Assembly: GCA_044344975.1 (NCBI GenBank)
Contig: JBIJBY010000078.1
Span: forward strand, 1 to 5,970
Source of the DNA: IMCC26077 sp044344975
GTDB taxonomy: Bacteria > Actinomycetota > Actinomycetes > Nanopelagicales > Nanopelagicaceae
Length of the DNA: 5,970 nucleotides
Direction of reading: 5' to 3'
Part shown: piece after piece, positions 1-4,705 of the stretch
Position numbering within the stretch: the stretch's first letter is position 1
Layout: each line of letters opens with the position of its first letter
Notes under the pieces: model-generated
What the model was told of the DNA's origin: nothing
The model's database searches: none
What the model saw: only the letters and a program-made list of their open reading frames with translations
Program-made: the position numbers and the translations under genes

Positions 1-903
1 TTCCACTAATTCCAGTACAAGACCCTTGCCCGATCGCTTGATTTTTGTAGCGCTCGTGTGAGCAACCCGATAATCAGAGACGGCAGCAGCCATAAAAAGA
101 AAGTCAAAAGAGGAGAGTGAGTTCAGCTCTCGGGCCAAATCTGCTGTGCCAGTTACCTCAATTATCGAAATAGATCTATCTATTGGTAAGAGCGAAGGGG
201 CGATATTTGCCGCGATCAGCGTTACCTGGGCTCCACGAGCTGCAGCAGCTCTAGCGATTGCAATCCCCTGTTTGCCCGACGATAAATTTCCAATAAATCG
301 AACCGGGTCGATCATTTCGCGAGTGCCACCGGCAGTAACCACCACTGATTTACCTAACAAGTCGCTGCGAAGCAGATTGTTCTTACTCAGAAAATCAAAA
401 ATCTCGAAAATCTCAGGGAATCGCCCTACTCCAACATCGCCATTATTGAGCGGACCCTCAGAGGGTTCCATGATGAGAATTCCACGTTCGCGAAGCGTTG
501 CCACATTTTTTTGAGTTGCTTCATTACGCCACATCTGATGGTGCATCGCAGGGACAATTACGATCGGAGATTGAACGGTCAGAGCTGTCGCGCTGAGTAA
601 GTCATCACTGCGTCCTTGCGCAAGGCGAGCGAGAAAATCTGCTGTTGCTGGAGCAATTAGGAGGAGCTCTGTGGAGCGCGCTAATTCGATATGGGCTCCA
701 GACGAAACTTCCTCCCATAATGAGGAGTGAACTTTCTTTCCGGAGAGCGCTTCCCATGTTGGCGTACCCACAAAACGGAGCGCATTCTCGGTCGGCACAA
801 CATCAATTTCCAAACCACGATCGAGTAAACGACGAAGGAGCTCACAGGATTTATATGCTGCAATACCACCAGTGACACCTAAGGTTATTTTCCTGGGGAA
901 CAT
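1..903 (-). CDS. coaBC: CoaBC (Dfp), bifunctional phosphopantothenoylcysteine decarboxylase / phosphopantothenate-cysteine ligase, 3' end outside window
   Basis: This cytoplasmic enzyme of coenzyme A synthesis joins cysteine to 4'-phosphopantothenate (CoaB half, normally CTP-dependent) and decarboxylates the product to 4'-phosphopantetheine (CoaC half, FMN-dependent). 301 residues are visible; the family is about 400, so roughly 100 C-terminal residues are missing. CoaC spans about 1-175: flavin-binding GVTGGIAAYK (9-18), catalytic His71 in GAHIELA, APATADF (84-90), then PAMHHQMW (118-125). CoaB begins near 183 with VVVTAGGTRE, then DPVRFIGNLSSGKQG (199-213, Arg202 and Asn206 matching the ligase residues), AAAVSDYR (272-279) and KIKR (287-290). 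Two CoaC positions differ from E. coli: His121 stands where the PxMNxxMW motif has Asn, and Asn154 (LNNGDVGVGR) where the clamp has Cys. The ATG at 901-903 is chosen because it just precedes the flavin motif; upstream there is only a weak GAAG. It follows rpoZ by 28 bases. Identity is certain; the effect of the substitutions is not known. Confidence 0.96.
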   Translation of the reverse strand, partial: MFPRKITLGVTGGIAAYKSCELLRRLLDRGLEIDVVPTENALRFVGTPTWEALSGKKVHSSLWEEVSSGAHIELARSTELLLIAPATADFLARLAQGRSDDLLSATALTVQSPIVIVPAMHHQMWRNEATQKNVATLRERGILIMEPSEGPLNNGDVGVGRFPEIFEIFDFLSKNNLLRSDLLGKSVVVTAGGTREMIDPVRFIGNLSSGKQGIAIARAAAARGAQVTLIAANIAPSLLPIDRSISIIEVTGTADLARELNSLSSFDFLFMAAAVSDYRVAHTSATKIKRSGKGLVLELVE

Positions 904-931
904 GACGAGCAATCTTCGGAAGGGTACCGAG

Positions 932-1213
932 TTAAGCGTTCTCGGACACCTGTGCGCTCTCTTGGTTCTCTAAGGATTCAAGAGTTAAGAGACCGCCATT
1001 GATCTCACGAAGCGCAATCGAAAGAGGCTTCTCGTGAACATGTGTCTCTACCAGCGGGCCAACATACTCGAGTAGCCCTTCACTCAACTGTGAGTAGTAA
1101 GCATTTATCTGTCGTGCACGCTTTGCCGAGAAGAGCACCAAGCTGTACTTGGAACCACTTTTAGCCAATAGGTCATCGATTGGCGGGTTTGTGATGCCGT
1201 CGCTGTGGATCAT
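932..1213 (-). CDS. rpoZ: RNA polymerase omega subunit
   Basis: Omega is the small accessory subunit that helps fold beta' and assemble core RNA polymerase; in some bacteria it also takes part in ppGpp sensing. The 93-residue product fits the usual actinobacterial length. It carries the hallmark N-terminal GITNPPIDDLLAKSGSKYSL (6-25), then the helix SAKRARQINAYYSQLSEGLL (29-48), the actinobacterial stretch EYVGPLVETHVHEKPLSIAL, and REINGGLL near 69-76. The last 15 or so residues are polar and acidic, as is common in the family. The ATG at 1211-1213 is supported by a GGAGG seven bases upstream. The gene lies 44 bases after gmk and 28 before coaBC, so it is probably co-transcribed with both. 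The gmk-rpoZ pairing is widespread in bacteria. Confidence 0.97.
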   Translation of the reverse strand: MIHSDGITNPPIDDLLAKSGSKYSLVLFSAKRARQINAYYSQLSEGLLEYVGPLVETHVHEKPLSIALREINGGLLTLESLENQESAQVSENA

Positions 1214-1220
1214 TGCTCTG

Positions 1221-1225
1221 CCTCC
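1221..1225 (-). promoter_or_regulatory. Shine-Dalgarno site of rpoZ
   Basis: On the minus strand GGAGG stands seven bases before the rpoZ ATG (1211-1213). It is the clearest ribosome binding site in the distal half of the cluster and fixes the rpoZ start. The mihF, gmk and coaBC starts lack a comparable site. Confidence 0.8.
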
Positions 1226-1257
1226 AGAAATAGCGCCTGCGGTGCTCGCCGGTGGAG

Positions 1258-1806
1258 CTAGCGCGCTTGAGAGGCCAAGGTTATCAGTCGGGCGGCCACC
1301 TCTTCGACTGAGGTATTGACTAGAACCTCATCAAACCAGTGGCTCTGCGCCAGCTCCTCCTGCGCCAGCTCCAGCCGCTCCGCGGCTCGTTCCGGCGACT
1401 CAGTTCCTCTACCGAGAAGGCGTCGTTCTAGTTCGGCGATTGAAGGGGGGGCTAAAAAGACCAGATAAGCCAATCCGCTAGCCGCACGCACTTGTCTTGC
1501 CCCAGAGATCTCAATCTCCAAAAGGACCGATTTGCCGCCAACAATCTGTTCCGTCACGGCTGCTTTAGGGGTGCCGTAGTAATTCCCTGCAAAATGCGCC
1601 CACTCGAGGAACTCTCCGCGCTCTATTTTCTCTTTAAATTGGGCTTCGCTTTGAAAAAAATAATCAACGCCATCCACTTCACCGATTCGCGGGCTGCGCG
1701 TGGTTGCAGAGACACTTACCCAAATGTCGGGGCAATTTCGTCGCAAGTAGTCGGAGACTGTCGATTTCCCAACGCCACCGGGTCCAGAGAGCACAATCAA
1801 ATCCAC
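1258..1806 (-). CDS. gmk: Guanylate kinase
   Basis: Guanylate kinase transfers phosphate from ATP to GMP (or dGMP), giving GDP, in the cytoplasm. With the GTG at 1804-1806 as start the product has 182 residues. It opens with the core strand VDLIVLSG, then the P-loop GPGGVGKST (about 9-17; the family usually has GPSGVGKST). The GMP-binding SVSATTRSPRIGEVDGVDYF follows at about 33-52, then FLEWAHFAGNYYGTPKAAV, LLEIEISGARQVR (family usually LLEIDVQGA) and the lid-side APPSIAELERRLLGRGTES. The frame stays open to an ATG at 1885-1887, but that lies inside mihF and would add 27 unconserved residues. The GTG lies four bases after the mihF stop and needs no overlap. A GGCGGAG about 19 bases upstream is too far to be its ribosome site, so translation probably relies on coupling. 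A 13-base direct repeat codes the ELAQEELAQ segment. The family is certain, the exact start less so. Confidence 0.94.
   Translation of the reverse strand: MDLIVLSGPGGVGKSTVSDYLRRNCPDIWVSVSATTRSPRIGEVDGVDYFFQSEAQFKEKIERGEFLEWAHFAGNYYGTPKAAVTEQIVGGKSVLLEIEISGARQVRAASGLAYLVFLAPPSIAELERRLLGRGTESPERAAERLELAQEELAQSHWFDEVLVNTSVEEVAARLITLASQAR
1345..1372. repeat. Short tandem duplication inside gmk
   Basis: The 13-mer CTGCGCCAGCTCC occurs at 1345-1357 and again at 1360-1372, a period of 15 bases. In frame it codes the doubled ELAQ of LELAQEELAQ in the helix after the Gmk lid. The period is a multiple of three, so the reading frame is kept. It looks like a local in-frame duplication or convergence in an Ala/Glu/Leu-rich helix. 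Confidence 0.55.
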
Positions 1807-1810
1807 GCGC

Positions 1811-2128
1811 TTAGCGTAGTTGGAACTCCGCCAATAAATCACGTGTTTGATGGATTCCGAGCCCCTTAATTCGACGACTCGAGGCAATCCCTACCTTCTC
1901 CATAACCGCTGATGCGCGCACCTTGCCAACCCCAGGGAGCGATTCAATAAGTGCACTTACCTTCATTTTTCCAATGAAATCGTCGCTCTTACCGAGGGTG
2001 ATCACTTCTTCAAGAGTACGTTTGCCACTCTTTAATTCGGCTTTAATTTCGGCGCGTACTTTTCTCGCTTGGGCTGCGCGTTCTAGTGCCGCTGCGCGTT
2101 CATCATCAGTTAAGCGAGGTAACTCCAT
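1811..2128 (-). CDS. mihF: Actinobacterial integration host factor (mIHF)
   Basis: mIHF is a small basic nucleoid-associated protein of Actinobacteria, unrelated in fold to E. coli IHF. In Mycobacterium and Streptomyces it binds and bends DNA with little sequence preference and affects compaction and transcription. The product has 105 residues. It begins with a charged helix, LTDDERAAALERAAQARKVR (6-25), which continues through a Lys/Glu-rich stretch. The C-terminal helix-two-turn-helix domain follows, with GKMKVSALIESLPGVGKVRA (53-72) holding the DNA-contacting glycine-rich turn. It ends in SRRIKGLGIHQTRDLLAEF (84-102), where the family has RRLRGLG. The ATG at 2126-2128 directly precedes the conserved helix. 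It has no Shine-Dalgarno site but has a suitably placed -10-like hexamer, so a leaderless message is possible. It lies 37 bases after pyrF and 4 before gmk, the usual actinobacterial place. Confidence 0.95.
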   Translation of the reverse strand: MELPRLTDDERAAALERAAQARKVRAEIKAELKSGKRTLEEVITLGKSDDFIGKMKVSALIESLPGVGKVRASAVMEKVGIASSRRIKGLGIHQTRDLLAEFQLR

Positions 2129-2165
2129 ATCTAAAAGTTAGCGGTAAATTCTGCCAATGGCATCT
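2129..2165 (-). promoter_or_regulatory. Candidate leaderless promoter for mihF
   Basis: This 37-base gap between pyrF and mihF is AT-rich on the coding strand and has no Shine-Dalgarno sequence before the mihF ATG. A TAACTT hexamer (2140-2135) matches the actinobacterial -10 pattern TAnnnT. It ends six bases before the A of the ATG, so transcription would begin at or next to the start codon. Actinobacteria make many leaderless messages from such promoters. No good -35 box sits 16-18 bases upstream; TTGGCA (2157-2152) is only 11 bases away. The call is therefore tentative. Confidence 0.4.
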
Positions 2166-2855
2166 TCAAAATGATGATGCGATGCGGGCAGCGTTCTTTG
2201 TGATTTCTTCGAGCGTTGCTCCTGAGGTAATTGGGCGTCCGATGACAACAAAGTTGGCGCCCCACAAAATGGCTTCTTCTGGCGTGGCAACCCTGGATTG
2301 ATCCCCCTTATCAGAACCTCTAGGGCGAACACCTGGGGTGATCAAGACAATTTCTGGTGGCAATAACGCGCGCAAACTTTTGACTTCGTGCGCAGAGGCA
2401 ACTATTGCTCTGGCCCCAGCGCTGACCGAACCCAACGCCCATTTAGTAACAATCTCAGAGGGCGTCCCGGAAATTCCTAATTCACTTACCTCATTCTCGG
2501 ATAAGGAGGTAAGCAATGTAACTGCCGTGACTTTACCTTCTGGAAGTTCAGCTACAGCTGCAGAAACCATCGGCGCTCCACCTGACGCATGAACCGTCAA
2601 ATAATCCGGTTTTATCTGAGCGATTGCACGAGTAGCGCCAGCCACGGTGTTTGGAATGTCGTGTAATTTTAAATCTAGAAAGAGTTGTAAATCGGGTGCA
2701 GCTCCTCGAACATATTCGACGCCTGATTGACCATGAGAAAGAAAAAATTCTAAACCGAGCTTGATAATGCTTATTGATTCGCGAGCGGCATAAACCCATG
2801 TCCGCGCGCGTTCAAGATCTGTCGTGTCAACTGCCAAGACAATTGGAGCTCTCAT
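2166..2855 (-). CDS. pyrF: Orotidine 5'-phosphate decarboxylase, type-1 (short) family
   Basis: PyrF decarboxylates orotidine 5'-monophosphate to UMP, the last step of de novo UMP synthesis. The 229-residue TIM-barrel product starts with strand APIVLAVD (3-10). It has the conserved Lys32 in IIKLGLEFF and the catalytic Asp61-Lys63-Asp66 array in FLDLKLHDIPNT. LTVHASGG (86-93) is followed by TAVTLLTS (110-117) and the phosphate-binding loop ITPGVRPRGSDKGDQSRVAT (172-191). GANFVVIGRPIT (199-210) holds the arginine that closes on phosphate. Length and motifs fit the short type-1 family of E. coli and Bacillus, not the longer (about 270-280 residue) type-2 form I recall from Mycobacterium and Streptomyces. 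The ATG overlaps the pyrD stop as ATGA and is preceded by AGGAG. The orotate phosphoribosyltransferase (pyrE) needed just before it is not in the window. Confidence 0.96.
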   Translation of the reverse strand: MRAPIVLAVDTTDLERARTWVYAARESISIIKLGLEFFLSHGQSGVEYVRGAAPDLQLFLDLKLHDIPNTVAGATRAIAQIKPDYLTVHASGGAPMVSAAVAELPEGKVTAVTLLTSLSENEVSELGISGTPSEIVTKWALGSVSAGARAIVASAHEVKSLRALLPPEIVLITPGVRPRGSDKGDQSRVATPEEAILWGANFVVIGRPITSGATLEEITKNAARIASSF

Positions 2856-3787
2856 AACTCTCCTCTATGTGCGAATCCAACAGCTTCGGTAAAACTCTTG
2901 AAACCTCTCGCTACCAAAAGGCTCTCTAACTCGCCTTTGATTCGAAGCGCTGCCGACGGATCATGGAAGGATGCGGTACCTACCGATATCGCAGAAGCGC
3001 CAGCAAGTACCAATTCAAAGGCATCATTGCCCGTGATAACGCCACCCATGCCAACGATGGGAACATCTGGCATCGCTCGATGAACTTGATAGATCGCTCG
3101 AACTGCAACTGGTCGAATAGCTGGGCCAGAGAGACCCCCTGTTTTATTCGCCAAGGTAGGACGCATAGTTTCGGTGTTGATTACCATACCCAAGAGCGTG
3201 TTAATCATCGCTAGCCCATCGGCCCCGGCATTCATTACTTCTTCTGCTATCGAAACGATATCTGTTACATCGGGAGATAGTTTGGCGATAATGGGAACCG
3301 TATTTCCGACACTTCTCTTCACCGCTTCAATGACCTCGCGAGCTGAATTCCGGTCGCAAGCAAAAACTAGCCCTCGATTTTCAACATTAGGACACGAAAT
3401 ATTTACTTCAATCGCGCTCACTCCCTGAGCGCTACGAACTTTTCTTGCCAATGAAGCGAACTCTTCTACGCTCTCACCCGCAATCGAGACAACTGTTCGC
3501 GCGCCGTTCGCATCTAGCCACGGCAGATCTTCCTTGAGAAATGTATCTATCCCGGGACCTTGTAAACCAATGGCATTGAGCATTCCACTGGGGGTTTCAG
3601 CCATGCGTGGAGTCGCTCTGCCAGAACGTGGTTGACTCATAACAGACTTTGTTACCACTGCCCCGATATCGCTCAATCGAAAGAAGGCGGAAAGCTCACG
3701 CCCATTTGCAGCACAACCGCTCGCTGTGAATATTGGATTGGGAAATTTTGCATGGGCAAGCGAGGTCGCGAAATCAAAATTGTTCAT
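2852..3787 (-). CDS. pyrD: Dihydroorotate dehydrogenase catalytic subunit, class 1B
   Basis: This FMN flavoprotein oxidises dihydroorotate to orotate. In class 1B it pairs with PyrK as an A2B2 complex that passes electrons to NAD+ in the cytoplasm. The product has 311 residues, normal for the class, and lacks the N-terminal membrane helix of class 2 enzymes. Motifs in order: NPIFTASGC (17-25), GAVVTKSVM (42-50, Lys47 at the flavin), the substrate loop NAIGLQGPGI (71-80), and NISCPNVENRGL (129-140) with Cys132 as the catalytic base that marks class 1. IIAKLSPDVTDI, MINTLLGM, GGLSGPAIRPVA, VGMGGVITGNDA and SVGTASFHDP complete the barrel and FMN phosphate site. The frame runs upstream to 3874 inside pyrK, but the ATG at 3785-3787 overlaps the pyrK stop as ATGA, has a GGAG upstream and directly precedes the conserved fold. 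Identity is firm and the adjacent pyrK supports class 1B. Confidence 0.97.
   Translation of the reverse strand: MNNFDFATSLAHAKFPNPIFTASGCAANGRELSAFFRLSDIGAVVTKSVMSQPRSGRATPRMAETPSGMLNAIGLQGPGIDTFLKEDLPWLDANGARTVVSIAGESVEEFASLARKVRSAQGVSAIEVNISCPNVENRGLVFACDRNSAREVIEAVKRSVGNTVPIIAKLSPDVTDIVSIAEEVMNAGADGLAMINTLLGMVINTETMRPTLANKTGGLSGPAIRPVAVRAIYQVHRAMPDVPIVGMGGVITGNDAFELVLAGASAISVGTASFHDPSAALRIKGELESLLVARGFKSFTEAVGFAHRGEL
2860..2864 (-). promoter_or_regulatory. Shine-Dalgarno site of pyrF
   Basis: AGGAG lies just upstream of the pyrF ATG (2853-2855), inside the last codons of pyrD. It fixes the pyrF start and, with the ATGA overlap, points to coupled re-initiation. Confidence 0.75.
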
Positions 3788-4683
3788 CGAGGAGCTCCAT
3801 AAGTTCCTGGCGGGATGGTGCCAATTCCGTCCCATTGCACAGTGGCACCGTCGAATATTGGCCCTTCGATACAAGAACGAAGCATCTTGATCACTCCGTC
3901 ACTATCCCGGACCGGCAAAACGCATGTCATGCAGAGCCCAACACCACATGCCATAGATTCTTCAACCGCGCATTGGACAAGCACACCTGTTTTTCTCCCA
4001 ATCTCAGTCAAGGCTTTAAGCATCGACATGGGTCCACATGCATAGACGATATCTATCGCGGAGAGTGAATTATCAAAAAGGTCAGTGACTCTCCCCTTGC
4101 TCCCGAGTGAACCATCTTCGGTAGCAATCATTAATGAATGGACTGAACGCTTACCTTCTACAGGCGCGAAAATTCGCTCAGCACTGCTGGCTCCGATGGC
4201 CATTTCTACGCGAGAGTTTTTTTGGCGCAGCGTCTCTGCAAGAGAGAAGAGTGGCGCCGATCCGTATCCGCCGCCAACCAAGAGCGCTCGCACCGGATCC
4301 TTAGGTATCTTGAAAGCATTACCAAGTGGTCCCACGACATCCAATTTTTCGTGCGGCTCACGTTGGGTGATCCAAGTACTTCCTGGACCGTGGGGCGCGA
4401 CGATGATTTCAAGCGTGCCACCAAAAGGTCCGCGAGGGACAGTTTGATAAATTGCAAACGAGCGGCGCAACAACATGGAACTTCGCATATCTCCCACGCT
4501 TATCGCAACAAAATTACCTGGCCTAGCGTGTTCAGCGATAGTTGGAGCCGCGAGAGTAATGTGATGATAGGCGCCAACTCTTTTATTCGAAATCACTTCA
4601 CATTGGCTTTGGCTTACCTCCGGATTAATGCCACCAGATGCGCCCATTGCGTTCACGTTAGCCAAGCCCCTCACCGTAACCAT
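3784..4683 (-). CDS. pyrK: Dihydroorotate dehydrogenase electron transfer subunit
   Basis: PyrK carries FAD and a 2Fe-2S cluster and moves electrons from the FMN of PyrD to NAD+. The 299-residue frame has the FAD domain first, from about residue 27 (QCEVISNKRVGAYHHITLAAP), with RPGNFVAI and the flavin motif LLRRSFAIY (71-79). The pyridine nucleotide domain follows, with LLVGGGYGSAPLFSLA (134-149) and VYACGPMSMLKAL (213-225). The cluster-binding C terminus has Cys246, Cys251, Cys254 and Cys271, the C-x4-C-x2-C-x(n)-C pattern of the family. The start is uncertain: ATG at 4681-4683 overlaps carB by 13 bases, GTG at 4672-4674 overlaps its stop as GTGA, and ATG at 4645-4647 would begin closer to the fold. 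None has a good ribosome site, and the first 25 or so residues look unconserved. An inverted repeat covers the first two candidates. The stop overlaps the pyrD ATG. Confidence 0.94.
   Translation of the reverse strand: MVTVRGLANVNAMGASGGINPEVSQSQCEVISNKRVGAYHHITLAAPTIAEHARPGNFVAISVGDMRSSMLLRRSFAIYQTVPRGPFGGTLEIIVAPHGPGSTWITQREPHEKLDVVGPLGNAFKIPKDPVRALLVGGGYGSAPLFSLAETLRQKNSRVEMAIGASSAERIFAPVEGKRSVHSLMIATEDGSLGSKGRVTDLFDNSLSAIDIVYACGPMSMLKALTEIGRKTGVLVQCAVEESMACGVGLCMTCVLPVRDSDGVIKMLRSCIEGPIFDGATVQWDGIGTIPPGTYGAPR
3795..3798 (-). promoter_or_regulatory. Shine-Dalgarno site of pyrD
   Basis: GGAG lies seven bases before the pyrD ATG (3785-3787), within the end of pyrK. It forms half of the palindrome GGAGCTCC and supports this start over the longer open frame that begins at 3874. 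Confidence 0.65.
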
Positions 4684-4705
4684 TCTTGCAAAGAGGTAAC
4701 GGTGA
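4671..4705 (-). repeat. Imperfect inverted repeat / RNA hairpin at the carB-pyrK junction
   Basis: On the coding strand TCACCGTTACC (4705-4695) is followed by a 13-base loop and GGTTACGGTGA (4681-4671). Ten of the eleven positions pair (one U-U mismatch). The 3' arm contains the carB stop codon and the GTG candidate start of pyrK, and the ATG candidate lies where loop meets stem. There is no U-tract after it, so it is not a typical intrinsic terminator. It could modulate translational coupling or message stability; the function is inferred only. Confidence 0.6.

Noticed and set aside
146..514. Plus-strand open frame of 122 codons
   Set aside because: It lies wholly antisense to coaBC, whose conserved motifs cover the same bases; the product has low-complexity Ser/Pro/Arg content and no recognisable family.
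1214..1257. Promoter in the gmk-rpoZ gap
   Set aside because: The gap is mostly GC-rich and shows only a poor TATTTC; no -10 hexamer of the TAnnnT type sits at a sensible distance. Only the GGAGG ribosome site is supported.
2128..2157. TTGGCA and TAGATA with an 18-base spacer as a sigma-70 type promoter for mihF
   Set aside because: The -10 box would overlap the mihF ATG, so transcription would start inside the gene. The TAACTT leaderless reading fits better.
3788..3874. Longer pyrD product starting at 3874
   Set aside because: The extra 29 residues overlap pyrK and match no family sequence, while the ATG at 3787 has an ATGA overlap and a GGAG upstream.
4671..4705. Rho-independent terminator between carB and pyrK
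   Set aside because: The stem is followed by coding sequence of pyrK and not by a U-rich tract, and termination there would cut off the rest of the pathway.
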